Assembly (NCBI RefSeq): GCF_001467525.1
Contig: NZ_LNXS01000037.1
Span: 1-64,000 of the forward strand
From: Legionella anisa
GTDB lineage: Bacteria > Pseudomonadota > Gammaproteobacteria > Legionellales > Legionellaceae
DNA: 64,000 nucleotides
Direction of reading: 5' to 3'
A program made the position numbers and the translations under genes. Below are positions 26,599 to 36,067 of the stretch, piece after piece. Each line of letters begins with the position of its first letter. Position 1 is the first letter of the stretch. The notes beneath the pieces were generated by a model. It saw nothing but the letters and a program-made list of their open reading frames with translations. It was not told the DNA's origin and made no database searches.

Positions 26599-27159
26599 TC
26601 AGAACCATGCTTTACTTAGTTCGACATTCACAACACCTTGGGGCGTTTTTTTAAGCATACTCCATACAGTTTTACATCGTTGTAAATGACCAACCAGGTA
26701 ATTTTTATTACTGCACTTGTAACGCACTGGCATGTGATCGTAAATTTTTCCTGAATTAATTGCTTTACAACGCTCTCCAGTAGTTAACTCAACGCCCCAA
26801 GGATAAGCAAGCGACATATCCAAAGTTTTATTGAGTTCATTATCCAAAGGCTGCTTCACATTAATCTGCACACTATCTCCAATCCAGGGAGATTGAGGAC
26901 ATATAGCCTCTGTCCTGTTTGGACCTGATTTAACAAAGCAAGGATCATAAGTTTTGCCCTGCGCACTACAACGCCAGGCATCTTCGCGGACGATCAGTTG
27001 CGATTGAGAATGGCACTCACCCTTGAGTATTTTTTTCACTTGGGGAGTTACCTGCTCTGTAGCATCACCATAAGGCCTGTACAATTTTAATATCGTATCA
27101 TTTGCTGCAACCATAAAAGAACAAAAGAATAATAAAATACAGAGTACTATTCGCAACAT
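26599..27159 (-). CDS. Secreted cysteine-containing hypothetical protein
   Basis: 186 residues with a signal peptide (MLRIVLCILLFFCSFMVAAND, cleavage after VAA). The mature protein has about eight cysteines, including GECHSQSQ, AWRCSAQGKTYDPCF, AICPQS, ERCKAI, RYKCSN and QRCKTVW, likely pairing as disulfides in the periplasm or outside. No catalytic motif is recognised. Its spacing from asnS, which lies divergently about 550 bp away, indicates a stand-alone gene. Function unknown. Confidence 0.7.
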   Translation of the reverse strand: MLRIVLCILLFFCSFMVAANDTILKLYRPYGDATEQVTPQVKKILKGECHSQSQLIVREDAWRCSAQGKTYDPCFVKSGPNRTEAICPQSPWIGDSVQINVKQPLDNELNKTLDMSLAYPWGVELTTGERCKAINSGKIYDHMPVRYKCSNKNYLVGHLQRCKTVWSMLKKTPQGVVNVELSKAWF

Positions 27160-27706
27160 AATGTTTCCTCAATAATTCCAGGGCCTGCATATAATTCTAC
27201 TCTTTGCGCACGACCTTGATTTTCTGTACCCAGATGCCCACGTACTTTTGTATACGCAACTTCTTAAGCACATTCATTTTTTCTGAGATAAAATTTAAAA
27301 TTTTGTTTTAGGAGTACCGCGGCTGAAGCAGAAAATGCATGCCTTTTGTACCAAGATAGTAGAAATGCGGATAACCCCAGTGTATCATCTCATTTTTAGT
27401 TAAAGGTATCTATACTTCATGAGGTCACAAATTGCGATTTTTTGGTATATCCAGTCTCGCTAACCTAATGAATTCTTTAAGCGAAAATGTATATCGGACT
27501 GATAGAATTTAAAAAATACTCAGGCTTGTTTCCATTTCGCTCGCTTGAGTCAAAATGGTCTGATTTTAGAGCACCGTAGTGCAGCATACACAAAGTATGT
27601 GAGTAACACGGAAAATCAGGATCGTTTAGCCAAAAGTGTGAAATGGAACAAAACCCTAAAAACGCTTTGTGACCGAGCAAAATATATAGAGTGTGAGGAG
27701 TAAAAA
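27160..27706. other. Intergenic region containing repeat fragments upstream of asnS
   Basis: About 550 bases without a gene. A fragment at about 27320-27360 ('gctgaagcagaaaatgcatgcc', 'accaagatagtagaaatg') shares words with the elements at 4709 and 39173. A fuller hairpin element follows at 27523-27658. The asnS ribosome binding site (GAGGAG) is at about 27693. Confidence 0.5.
27523..27658. repeat. MITE-like hairpin element, ~136 bp
   Basis: The left end GGCTTGTTTCCATTTCGCTC and the right end GTGAAATGGAACAAAACCC are inverted repeats. A second inner pair (AAAATGGTCTGATTTT, GAAAATCAGGATCGTTT) extends the stem. It sits about 50 bp upstream of asnS. Confidence 0.5.
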
Positions 27707-29110
27707 ATGACCAAAGTTTTTACCATAAAACAGTGTTTAGATGGTGAAATCAGCATTGATGAACACGTTACTGTTAGAGGTTGGGTAAAGACCCGACGTG
27801 ATTCCAAAATGGGCTTATCTTTTATTAGCCTGCATGATGGCTCCTGTTTTGCTCCTATTCAAATCGTAGCTACAGACGGTTTATCTAATTATAATGAAGA
27901 AGTCAGCAAACTTAATGCCGGATGCGCTTTGATTGCCTCAGGAAAATTAGTCGCTTCACAAGGAAAAGGCCAAGCTTTTGAAATTCAGGCTGACTCGATT
28001 CAAGTCGTCGGTTGGGTAGAAAATCCAGATACCTATCCTATTCAGGCGAAGCGTCATACACTGGAATTTCTACGTGAGGTAGCCCATCTGCGACCTCGTA
28101 CAAATACAATTAGTGCGGTCACGCGAATCCGTCATTGCCTATCACAGGCCATCCATCGTTTTTTCCACGAGCAAGGTTTTTTCTGGATACATACTCCCAT
28201 TATCACCTCAAGCGATTGTGAAGGTGCGGGTGAAATGTTTCGCGTATCCACTTTAGATCTTTTAAATGTGCCTAAAAATGAATACGGCCAAATTGACTTT
28301 AGTAAAGACTTTTTTGGTAAAGAAACTTTTCTTACCGTTTCAGGGCAGCTAAACCTGGAGGCCTATTGTATGGCCATGTCCAAAGTATATACTTTTGGAC
28401 CAACTTTCCGCGCTGAAAACTCAAATACAAGCCGTCATCTGGCGGAATTCTGGATGATTGAACCTGAAGTTGCTTTTGCTACTTTGCAAGATATTTGTGA
28501 TTTAAGTCAAAGTATGTTGCGTTATTTATGCAAAGCGGTTCTGGACGAGCGAGCAGATGATATGGACTTTTTCAATCAATTCGTTGCCCCCGGATGTACT
28601 GAACGTCTAGAACATATTGCTGATTCAGACTTTGAAGTCATGACGTACACCGATGCCATTAAAATTTTGGAAAAAAGCGCTCAGTCTTTTGAGTTTCCTG
28701 TGAGTTGGGGATTGGATTTACAATCGGAGCATGAGCGCTATCTGGCAGAAATTCATTGTAAAAAACCGGTGATACTCACTAACTATCCTCAAGAAATTAA
28801 AGGTTTTTACATGCGTCTTAATGATGATGGAAAAACGGTCGCAGCTATGGATGTTTTAGCACCTGGAATCGGCGAAATTATAGGAGGCAGTCAACGCGAA
28901 GAACGCCTGGATATTCTGGATAAGCGCATCGAGGAATGTAATCTAAATAAAGAAAGCTATCAATGGTATAGGGACCTGCGCCGTTACGGTACGGTACCTC
29001 ATGCAGGATTTGGTTTAGGGTTCGAACGATTGGTAAGCTATGTTACCGGTTTAGCCAACGTACGTGATGTCATTCCTTTCCCACGCACACCAGGACATGC
29101 AGAATACTAG
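27707..29110 (+). CDS. asnS: Asparaginyl-tRNA synthetase
   Basis: AsnS charges tRNA-Asn with asparagine in the cytoplasm. An N-terminal OB-fold anticodon-binding domain ([20 protein letters not shown]) is followed by the class II catalytic core. Motif 2 is [21 protein letters not shown] and motif 3 is [15 protein letters not shown]. 467 residues is essentially the E. coli length (466). GAGGAG lies at good spacing before the ATG. A hairpin follows the stop codon. Confidence 0.97.
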   Translation: MTKVFTIKQCLDGEISIDEHVTVRGWVKTRRDSKMGLSFISLHDGSCFAPIQIVATDGLSNYNEEVSKLNAGCALIASGKLVASQGKGQAFEIQADSIQVVGWVENPDTYPIQAKRHTLEFLREVAHLRPRTNTISAVTRIRHCLSQAIHRFFHEQGFFWIHTPIITSSDCEGAGEMFRVSTLDLLNVPKNEYGQIDFSKDFFGKETFLTVSGQLNLEAYCMAMSKVYTFGPTFRAENSNTSRHLAEFWMIEPEVAFATLQDICDLSQSMLRYLCKAVLDERADDMDFFNQFVAPGCTERLEHIADSDFEVMTYTDAIKILEKSAQSFEFPVSWGLDLQSEHERYLAEIHCKKPVILTNYPQEIKGFYMRLNDDGKTVAAMDVLAPGIGEIIGGSQREERLDILDKRIEECNLNKESYQWYRDLRRYGTVPHAGFGLGFERLVSYVTGLANVRDVIPFPRTPGHAEY

Positions 29111-29154
29111 GAAGTGGATTTTTTAATAGATATCCAAACGTAGCCTGTTTTTGC

Positions 29155-29192
29155 AACTGTCTCTTGATCATTTCTTTGCTCAAGAGACAGTT
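29155..29192. terminator. Stem-loop between convergent genes asnS and the RasGEF-like gene
   Basis: A perfect 12-bp stem, AACTGTCTCTTG and CAAGAGACAGTT with a 14-base loop, lies about 45 bp after asnS. There is no strong T-run on either side, so it may be a processing or attenuating hairpin rather than a classical terminator. Confidence 0.5.
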
Positions 29193-29250
29193 AGAAGCAA
29201 TATATTATAACCATCATCTTAACAATGCTGATTCTAGATTGCGTAGTATT

Positions 29251-30627
29251 CTAAATATAATAATCAACTCCCTGAACATCATCCAGAATTTCACGTGTTT
29301 GCTGATATTCAACATCCTGAGCAACACCATTAAAGAATCCACAATGCATCCGACCTACTGATGGTACAGAGGTAACTTTAGGTTGGCGAGCTTCTATCGC
29401 ATCATTTAACTCATTCAATAATTTAATACCCTCATAAGTAGGTTGAATATACTCTACCTTTCTGGGTTCTTGCTCACCATACCCATACCAAGCTCCTGGA
29501 GTTGCTTGAGGAAATGTAAGACCCTTCATAATTTCAGAAGTATCTTTAGGTAGGTTTCTGGCTTTAACAACACTGCAATTGTCCTTAACCAAATCATACA
29601 GATCCCACGTAATGTCACCAGGATAAGTACGGCGAAATTCTGCAACTTCCGCTAATAATGCAAGTACTTCTTCATTTGGAGGTGAATCATTTTCAAGAGC
29701 TCGGTTTTCTTCAAAACAACGGTCTAAGAGACAAATAAATCGTTCTGCACTTTGATCATTATGAAACTCTTTAGCCACGCCAGGATAGCCTAAATGCTCA
29801 CCATACTCTCGCAAAAGTCGAAGATATTCAAACTGACACTGGGAAAGATAAACCGTACTCATATAATCATAATATTCTTGAGACCAGATTGAATTGTCTC
29901 TCTGTAATTGATTAAGAAATTGATGCATTTCTCGATCCAGCTCGCGTAATTTGGGTTCAATTTCTTTAAGTTTCTCTACGGCCTCGTTACGACTGTTATC
30001 GTATACTTCTTTGCAGTTCGCCTGAATCACTATTAAGGGATTTAATGATGGAATTAAAACTCCTTTAAATTTTTTTCTCAATTCCTCATGTGCGATTATT
30101 GTCGTCATAGGATGATTTATTTTTTCGAGCTCAACATCACATTTTTCACAAAGCAAACGGCTCTCAGAGCTGATTTTCTTCATATCAACATACTTTTCAA
30201 GATTATTAGATCGTAGACCTTGCCAAATGGCGGTAGCGCTTGTTAAATCCCCTTTGCGGTAACATGAATTCATTAATTGGATGAATAGTTCATAATAAAA
30301 GACGCGCTTGGTAGGATCTTCTTGTCCCGCAATTAAGACAGTAATCAGGAGCTGCAAATCAGTAGCATAATCGCTCAAAGGATCAAGACTGTAGGCTCCC
30401 TTACGTTTATCTTTTGACTTATAATAAATTACATCTTCTTCTCGAACCTGGATAAATAATTGGCGGCAATGACTCACAAGGGATTCACTTAAATCATCTA
30501 AAAAATATTGGACCTGAGAAGTTATTTCCTGTCTATCTCTCTTATTGTGTTTATAAACTTGCTCAAATAAGGTATCAAGTTTATTTTCCATTTCTACATA
30601 AGCTTCGCTATTTAATATTCTGGGCAT
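29251..30627 (-). CDS. Putative RasGEF-domain protein; candidate Dot/Icm effector
   Basis: 458 residues, soluble and helical. Residues about 70-260 resemble the RasGEF (Cdc25) catalytic domain. After a YYELFIQLMNSCYRKGDLTSA helix comes TAIWQGLRSNNLEKY, which parallels the family's 'N..+.+AI..GL.S..+.RL' core. A segment HEELRKKFKGVLIPSLNPLIVI takes the place of the usual YR..L....IP.LG..L.D. This is pattern recognition at low identity, not a certain assignment. A RasGEF effector, LegG2, is known in L. pneumophila. The promoter has a near-perfect PmrA box (30691-30710), which supports co-regulation with the Dot/Icm system. Unknown function remains possible for the C-terminal 200 residues. Confidence 0.6.
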   Translation of the reverse strand: MPRILNSEAYVEMENKLDTLFEQVYKHNKRDRQEITSQVQYFLDDLSESLVSHCRQLFIQVREEDVIYYKSKDKRKGAYSLDPLSDYATDLQLLITVLIAGQEDPTKRVFYYELFIQLMNSCYRKGDLTSATAIWQGLRSNNLEKYVDMKKISSESRLLCEKCDVELEKINHPMTTIIAHEELRKKFKGVLIPSLNPLIVIQANCKEVYDNSRNEAVEKLKEIEPKLRELDREMHQFLNQLQRDNSIWSQEYYDYMSTVYLSQCQFEYLRLLREYGEHLGYPGVAKEFHNDQSAERFICLLDRCFEENRALENDSPPNEEVLALLAEVAEFRRTYPGDITWDLYDLVKDNCSVVKARNLPKDTSEIMKGLTFPQATPGAWYGYGEQEPRKVEYIQPTYEGIKLLNELNDAIEARQPKVTSVPSVGRMHCGFFNGVAQDVEYQQTREILDDVQGVDYYI

Positions 30628-30677
30628 ACTTCATTCTCTCTGAGAGTTAAATTAACATTTCTTTTAAAAGGCCGATG

Positions 30678-30710
30678 ATTGTATCACCGCAATATTAAGA
30701 AATAATTAAT
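30678..30710 (-). promoter_or_regulatory. PmrA-box promoter of the RasGEF-like gene
   Basis: Read on the minus strand: ATTAATTAT, TT, CTTAATATT (30691-30710), the second half being an exact consensus repeat. Seven bases follow, then TACAAT (30678-30683). The geometry is identical to the two helicase promoters. Confidence 0.8.
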
Positions 30711-31047
30711 AGCCATGATGTACTATTATCGAACCACTTGTGCAGGACAATTTTTCAAAAACAGTTCTCCTGAGTTTCAATAGAGATACACGATAAATAT
30801 TTTAATAATTTGGAATTGATGTTACTGTTGGTTAAGGCGTCACGTAGAGAAATTTATGCCAAGCCTAAAGAAACTATTTTGAGGTCTCTTTTGATTTCGT
30901 ACCAAGAGGAGTTGACTTACTCGATTTTTATTCTTGCCCATCTACAGCGCTCATGTTTATTATTATAACAACTTATGAGAGCCTTTGAAGTATGAAGCGA
31001 AACTCCATACAGAGTCTGCTTCTTCAATTCATTAAAATATTATAAGG
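30711..31047. other. Gene-free AT-rich region
   Basis: About 340 bases between the RasGEF-like promoter and the small E-block gene. No gene with a ribosome binding site, and no clear repeat or RNA structure, was seen. Confidence 0.5.
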
Positions 31048-31332
31048 TTAATAGGTAAATTCACTCTTAGTAGCCTCTTCTTCGCTTGACTCTTCAAGTA
31101 TTATTTCTAGTTCCGATGCTTGAAAATCCTCTTCTTTTAAGGAACTACGACTGCGTTTGGAGGACAAAAAACCGTGGGAGGTTAATGGAACTCCGACATC
31201 TGTAAGCTCATACTGCTTTTTATCTGCTTTGATCTTATCTATTAAACTTTCTGGTGAGCGGCTCAAGGGGATATCTCGAGTCAAGTCATTGGATGATTGC
31301 TTTTTACCAATCTTTTCAGTTTTATTAAACAT
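31048..31332 (-). CDS. Small hypothetical protein with C-terminal E-block
   Basis: 94 residues, hydrophilic and probably disordered, rich in Ser, Lys and Glu. A ribosome binding site (AGGAAAG) precedes the ATG. Residues about 58-66 hold a basic cluster (SSKRSRSSLK). The C-terminus is EIILEESSEEEATKSEFTY, in which glutamates fill positions about -14 to -8. This is the E-block pattern that characterises many Dot/Icm translocation signals. It lies 65 bp downstream of lolD on the same strand, so it could be read through from lolCD or have its own promoter. No family recognised. Effector status is inference. Confidence 0.55.
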   Translation of the reverse strand: MFNKTEKIGKKQSSNDLTRDIPLSRSPESLIDKIKADKKQYELTDVGVPLTSHGFLSSKRSRSSLKEEDFQASELEIILEESSEEEATKSEFTY

Positions 31333-31397
31333 CTTATTCTTTCCTGTTTTATTAATTTCTAAATAATTCCAGTTGGATCTTAGCTAACAGTCCAAAT

Positions 31398-32081
31398 CTA
31401 CTTAAAGTCAGATACAACACCCTCTCCTAATACCAAAACTCTATCCATCTGTTTTGCTAACTGTTGATCATGGGTGACAATAACTAAAGCAGTATTCAAT
31501 TTTCTATTAAGTTCCAGCATGAGATCAAATACTTTTGTTGCGGTAGTCTGGTCAAGATTTCCTGTGGGTTCATCCGCTAATACACAGTAAGGTTGATGCA
31601 CTAGAGCTCTGGCTATCGCAACTCTTTGTCGCTCTCCGCCTGAAAGCTGTGCAGGTTTATGTGTTTTTCTTTCTTTAAGGCCAACATCATCCAACATTTT
31701 ACTTGCTTCTGCCTCTGCATCCTTCACCGAGATATTTGCTAATAATAAAGGCATGCAAACATTTTCAAGTGCTGTAAACTCCGGTAACAAGTGATGAAAC
31801 TGATAGATAAATCCCAAACCTTGATTACGTAGTTTACATCGTTGTTTTTCATTTATCGTTTGCCAATTTACATCCTTAATCGATACATCTCCGCTTGTTG
31901 GCCTATCCAATCCACCCAACAAATGCAATAAAGTGCTTTTCCCAGATCCTGAAGGCCCAATAATTGCTAAGCGTTCGCCTTGAGCTATGGACAAATCAAT
32001 CCCTCGCAATACTTCGACTTTAGAAGTACCGTCATTGTATGACTTGCATAGTTTTTTCGCATTTAAAATAACATCACTCAT
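31398..32081 (-). CDS. lolD: Lipoprotein-releasing ABC transporter ATP-binding protein
   Basis: LolD is the ATPase of the LolCDE complex, which extracts outer-membrane lipoproteins from the inner membrane and passes them to LolA. Walker [13 protein letters not shown], signature [15 protein letters not shown], Walker [13 protein letters not shown] and switch His VTHDQQ are all present. The start is set at 32081 ([11 protein letters not shown]), giving 227 residues. It overlaps the 3' end of lolC by 8 bases, so the two are translationally coupled. Confidence 0.95.
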   Translation of the reverse strand: MSDVILNAKKLCKSYNDGTSKVEVLRGIDLSIAQGERLAIIGPSGSGKSTLLHLLGGLDRPTSGDVSIKDVNWQTINEKQRCKLRNQGLGFIYQFHHLLPEFTALENVCMPLLLANISVKDAEAEASKMLDDVGLKERKTHKPAQLSGGERQRVAIARALVHQPYCVLADEPTGNLDQTTATKVFDLMLELNRKLNTALVIVTHDQQLAKQMDRVLVLGEGVVSDFK

Positions 32082-33318
32082 AATGCAAAGCCTCCGCAAT
32101 CACTGTTTTTGAGGCCCGCCAGGCAGGATAAATTGTTGCGAGAAAACTCATTAATAACGCCATAACACAAACCTTCCATAGATCGCTAAACAGAATTTCT
32201 GAAGGTAAATAGTCAACAAAATAAATGCTGGACGATAAAACTTTAACATGAAACCAGCTTTGCAGATGATTCACAATTGTGGTTGCATTTTTTGCCAATA
32301 CTAATCCACCAAGTAAACCAAAAAGGGTGCCTACAATTCCCACCATCATTCCTTGCACTATAAATGTCCATAATATGGTAGAAGGCGTCGCACCAATAGT
32401 TCTTAAAATAGCGATTTCTGCTTGTTTGTCATTAACAACCATCACCAGGGAAGATACTAAATTAAATGCAGCCACTGCGATAATCAGCAATAAGATGAGA
32501 AACATCATTGTTTTTTCCATTTTAACCGCCTGGAAAAAGGCACCATATTGCTGGGTCCAATTGCCTACCTGATACTCGCCACCTAATAAATTCGATAATT
32601 GATTAGATAATTCGGGGGCTTGATAAACATTATCTATTTTCATCTTGATTCCAGTTACCTCATCACCCATTTGCAATAATTTTTGCGCATCTCCCATATT
32701 GATGAATGCCAACTTAGTATCAAAATTAAACCCACTTCCAGCAGAAAAAACCCCAACTACGGTGAATCGTTTAAAGCGAGGAATCATTCCGGCAGGGGTA
32801 ACTGTTGCCTGAGGAATCATAACGGTGACCTTATCCCCAATCATCATCCCCATGCTGTCTGCAAGCCCTCTACCCAAGATAATGCCAAAATCTTTTAAAT
32901 TATTTAGACTCCCAGCAAGCAATTTATCTTGTAAGTGGCTCATCTGTTGTTCTTTCTCGGGTAAAATTCCCGTTAAGACAATAGGTAAAACCTGTCCGTC
33001 ATTAACCATTAATCCCTGTCCGCCAACATAAGGTGCGAGTGCTTTAATTTCAGGGATCGTTTGGATTTCTTTAGCCACTTCAGGCCAATTACTCAGTCGT
33101 TCATTGGGCCCGGAAACCGTAATTTCAGGAGCCATCCCAAAAAACCGATTATGGATTTGCTGGTCAAATCCATTCATTACCGATAAGACCGTAATAAGAA
33201 CCATCACGCCTAAGCCTATACCTAACATCGAGCTTAACGAAATAAAGGAAACAAAATGATTCTTCTTTCTGGAACGCGTATAGCGCAACCCCATAAAAAG
33301 GGCTAATGGTTTATACAT
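32074..33318 (-). CDS. lolC: Lipoprotein-releasing system transmembrane protein LolC/LolE
   Basis: This is the inner-membrane subunit of the lipoprotein-release ABC transporter. It has the MacB/FtsX layout: one N-terminal membrane segment (about residues 22-46), a large periplasmic domain (about 47-270), and three C-terminal segments (about 272-296, 315-345, 375-398). The N-terminal [32 protein letters not shown] is the family signature. At 414 residues it is normal for LolC/E. Only one such gene is present here, so the complex may use two copies of this protein (the LolF-type arrangement) unless another is elsewhere. Confidence 0.92.
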   Translation of the reverse strand: MYKPLALFMGLRYTRSRKKNHFVSFISLSSMLGIGLGVMVLITVLSVMNGFDQQIHNRFFGMAPEITVSGPNERLSNWPEVAKEIQTIPEIKALAPYVGGQGLMVNDGQVLPIVLTGILPEKEQQMSHLQDKLLAGSLNNLKDFGIILGRGLADSMGMMIGDKVTVMIPQATVTPAGMIPRFKRFTVVGVFSAGSGFNFDTKLAFINMGDAQKLLQMGDEVTGIKMKIDNVYQAPELSNQLSNLLGGEYQVGNWTQQYGAFFQAVKMEKTMMFLILLLIIAVAAFNLVSSLVMVVNDKQAEIAILRTIGATPSTILWTFIVQGMMVGIVGTLFGLLGGLVLAKNATTIVNHLQSWFHVKVLSSSIYFVDYLPSEILFSDLWKVCVMALLMSFLATIYPAWRASKTVIAEALHYE

Positions 33319-33539
33319 ATTTGCTTTGATTTTTGGTTAAAGCCTTATTGTAGTGAAAAAATCATCCAAGAGATATACCTTATACCTAGTTCGACTCATT
33401 TATATTGTCTCATCAGATAACCCACATATATTAACGTAGATTATTGTTTTATCGTCACTAATTTTACAAATTGTAAATTTAAATTATTTAAAGTAACATG
33501 TTTTAACAATCAAACCATTGACTTTACAGAAGGACGATT

Positions 33540-35069
33540 ATGGCCACATCGCAAGTAGAAGCGAAAAAAATCATCTTCAGTGATAAGATTATTGCTTTGG
33601 TCAATAAGCCAGATGTTCATTTTGATGAAATAGATGCATTAGTTAGTGAAGAACTTGCGGTAGTCCCCGGGGGCGACGCACTTGACCAGTTAACTGATTT
33701 CATTCATCTCGTTTCCTTCACTAAAGCAAAACACTTTTCTCATCCTGTCTTGGCCTTGCAGGTGTTTCTCAATGAAAATACAAGCCAGGAAACACGCAGA
33801 GCTCTGATTAAAGCAATTAGGATGGCACCTGCACGCGATGATAAAATTTATGAGCTCATTTGTCTTTTGGCCCAAAAAGAAAAGCTTGCTCGATATACGC
33901 AAATAACTCATGTTACTCCGCTTCCATTAACTATAGGTGAAGGTGACCTGAGACATACGGAAGAATATAGTGATTGGTATTTAATTTTTGATCTATTTGG
34001 ACTCTGTAAAAGCCTGCCTTCTGAATTAACTCCTTTAATGACAGAATTGTTAACCACAGCGACCCCCTCAGTGGAAGACCTGCGAACACTGGAACAATTT
34101 CTTAAATTCATAGACAGGCTCGATCTTTTACGAAAAGATATAATAGAAGCAATGCTGCCTCAATTAAGATATAAAAGCAGTATAGAAAAACTCCAATCGT
34201 TGCTGGGCTATTTACAAAGTAATGATTTGCTGCACCCCAGTATTTTAAAACACACTCTGCCCTTATTACATCGTTTAGACGCACTTAAAATTTTTTTCAA
34301 TGCCTACCTGCGCGAACTACAATCTGTCGAGTCATGCCAAGAAACATTAGAAATACTCAATCCCTTTTGCCAACTTTCTCTGCCTGAGAAGGGAAGTTAT
34401 GATGATGTAGTACCAACCAATACCCCGTTACATCAAGCCATTATTGAACGCAACCTTTTTAATCTGAAACATGCATTGAGCTTGGCAAACTCGAAACTTC
34501 TCTTAGCAACTTCTTATGACAATACAGCCCTGCTCTTAGCCTGCAAACTGGCTGATAAAGAAGCTGCAAAGCATATTTTGGAAAAAATGCGCGAACTAAA
34601 GTGTGATGTAAATTACAGTGACCATCATGGGATGACTGCGCTTCATTGGGCGAGATTTTATCATTTTGATGATTTAAGTAGGGAACTTATTGAAGCAGGT
34701 GCTCATGAAGAATTAAAAGCAACAAACGGTAAAAACTGTACCTACTTCGCAAAACATCAATTTACGCTTGCTGATTTTAAAATAGAAGGTCGTGAAATTG
34801 TCGAGGATTTCTTTAAATTAAAAAATTGTGCCTTGACTGACATTGCCTTTCATGCAGATAAAATTGCCTTAAATTTAAAATTAACCACCTCAAAAGAAAT
34901 CTTGGATTTGTATCAAAAAGATGAAATGGCGCAGATTCGCTCATCCAATCGTTTCCTCTTATTTTTTAAAGCTTTTCGTACCCGATTCGTTGAATGGTTA
35001 GGGAAACAAAGAGAACTGGATTATCAATCCAGCTCGCCATCTGCTGAACAAAGAGTGGTTCCCAGCTAA
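33540..35069 (+). CDS. Ankyrin-repeat protein, candidate effector
   Basis: 509 residues. The first ~290 residues are helical with no recognised domain. Two to three ankyrin repeats follow: TPLHQAIIERNLFNLKHALS, an NTALLLACKLADKEAAKHIL unit, and the clearest, HGMTALHWARFYHFDDLSRELIEAGA (about residues 360-386). A helical tail ends SSPSAEQRVVPS. Eukaryote-like ankyrin proteins of this kind are commonly Dot/Icm substrates in Legionella, but this one has neither a clear E-block nor a PmrA box. A good ribosome binding site (AGAAGGA) precedes the ATG. It is a single gene between lolC (divergent) and a drug/metabolite transporter-like gene. Confidence 0.75.
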   Translation: MATSQVEAKKIIFSDKIIALVNKPDVHFDEIDALVSEELAVVPGGDALDQLTDFIHLVSFTKAKHFSHPVLALQVFLNENTSQETRRALIKAIRMAPARDDKIYELICLLAQKEKLARYTQITHVTPLPLTIGEGDLRHTEEYSDWYLIFDLFGLCKSLPSELTPLMTELLTTATPSVEDLRTLEQFLKFIDRLDLLRKDIIEAMLPQLRYKSSIEKLQSLLGYLQSNDLLHPSILKHTLPLLHRLDALKIFFNAYLRELQSVESCQETLEILNPFCQLSLPEKGSYDDVVPTNTPLHQAIIERNLFNLKHALSLANSKLLLATSYDNTALLLACKLADKEAAKHILEKMRELKCDVNYSDHHGMTALHWARFYHFDDLSRELIEAGAHEELKATNGKNCTYFAKHQFTLADFKIEGREIVEDFFKLKNCALTDIAFHADKIALNLKLTTSKEILDLYQKDEMAQIRSSNRFLLFFKAFRTRFVEWLGKQRELDYQSSSPSAEQRVVPS

Positions 35070-35273
35070 GTGCACATATGATACCTAGGTGAAGAATACC
35101 TGTCTCGTGATCACATTTCTGCCAATCGCGAACAAACCGCGGGACGTCGGAATAGAGTTAGACTGGCTTTTTTCAGCAAAGAATCAATAAAGAACACTCA
35201 GTACAGTATTTTTTTAATAAACTAGCGGTTATCCTATGTAACCAATATGTAAAACCTGCTATCAGGTAAGGTA

Positions 35274-35699
35274 ATGTGTATGAATCCTAGCTCTTGGTAT
35301 TATCCCTCACTCATTGCTTTGTGTCTTTATGGTGCCTGGGGCTATTGGGGCACACGGGCATCAAGTTTCATTAATCCCCTGTCCATCACTTTTTATTCAA
35401 GCATAGGTGTATTAATTTCTGGCATCATCGCTTTGGTACTGCTTGATTTCAAACTGGATCTTTGCCCTAAAGGCAGTGCGTACGGACTATTGAACGGCTT
35501 AGCAAGCGGGATTGCCTGTATTTTTTTTATTGCCGCGCTTCGTAACGGACCTACAATGCCTGTGGTGCTCGTCACATCGATGTATCCTATGATTACGCTA
35601 TTATTGTGTGTTGTGTTTCTGAAACAGGGACTAACATTCAAACATGGATTGGGTATGGTCTTTGCAATTCTTGCTTTAATCTTATTTGCTACAGAATGA
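35274..35699 (+). CDS. EamA-family (DMT superfamily) single-domain transporter
   Basis: 141 residues with four to five hydrophobic segments (about 10-25, 35-58, 70-90, 95-113, 121-138), equal to one EamA domain. The end pattern (HGLGMVFAILALILFATE) and the GLASGIACIFFIAALRNGP segment fit the family. Full transporters carry two such domains; single-domain forms act as dimers. The start could also be the ATG at 35280. Substrate unknown. Confidence 0.8.
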   Translation: MCMNPSSWYYPSLIALCLYGAWGYWGTRASSFINPLSITFYSSIGVLISGIIALVLLDFKLDLCPKGSAYGLLNGLASGIACIFFIAALRNGPTMPVVLVTSMYPMITLLLCVVFLKQGLTFKHGLGMVFAILALILFATE

Positions 35700-35706
35700 A
35701 TGTGAT

Positions 35707-35793
35707 TGGTGCCCAGGGCCGGAATCGAACCGGCATGGTGTTACCACCGAGGGATTTTAAGTCCCTTGCGTCTACCTGTTTCGCCACCTGGGC
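35707..35793 (-). tRNA. tRNA-Leu (TAA)
   Basis: On the minus strand the cloverleaf starts GCCCAGG and closes with CCTGGGC, discriminator A and an encoded CCA. The anticodon loop CTTAAAA gives TAA, and a long variable arm typical of leucine tRNA is present. It is last of a Gly-Cys-Leu set behind pgsA, the same order as glyW-cysT-leuZ in E. coli. Confidence 0.95.
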
Positions 35794-35802
35794 AATCGAT
35801 TA

Positions 35803-35876
35803 TGGAGGCTGAGGCCGGAATCGAACCGGCGTACACGGCTTTGCAGGCCGCTGCATGACCACTCTGCCACACAGCC
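35803..35876 (-). tRNA. tRNA-Cys (GCA)
   Basis: The minus strand gives GGCTGTGTGGCAGAGTGG, an anticodon loop CTGCAAA (GCA), a TTCGATT T-loop, and the 3' end CTCAGCC followed by U73 and encoded CCA. The acceptor stem holds one T-T mismatch at the sixth pair. Confidence 0.95.
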
Positions 35877-35907
35877 CCAATTAATACTTCTATATCTTCC
35901 TAGCTCT

Positions 35908-35935
35908 AAAAAAAAAAGCGACTTTTTGTCGCTTT
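35908..35935 (-). terminator. Terminator-like hairpin between tRNA-Gly and tRNA-Cys
   Basis: On the minus strand AAAGCGAC, a five-base loop, GTCGCTTT and then a run of about ten T's. It lies inside the tRNA gene set, after tRNA-Gly and before tRNA-Cys. Confidence 0.75.
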
Positions 35936-35939
35936 AATT

Positions 35940-36015
<76 letters not shown>

Positions 36016-36067
36016 GTCTCTACGGGGTGTGATTCTACCGAAATTTAACACCCTGTCAATAATAAAA

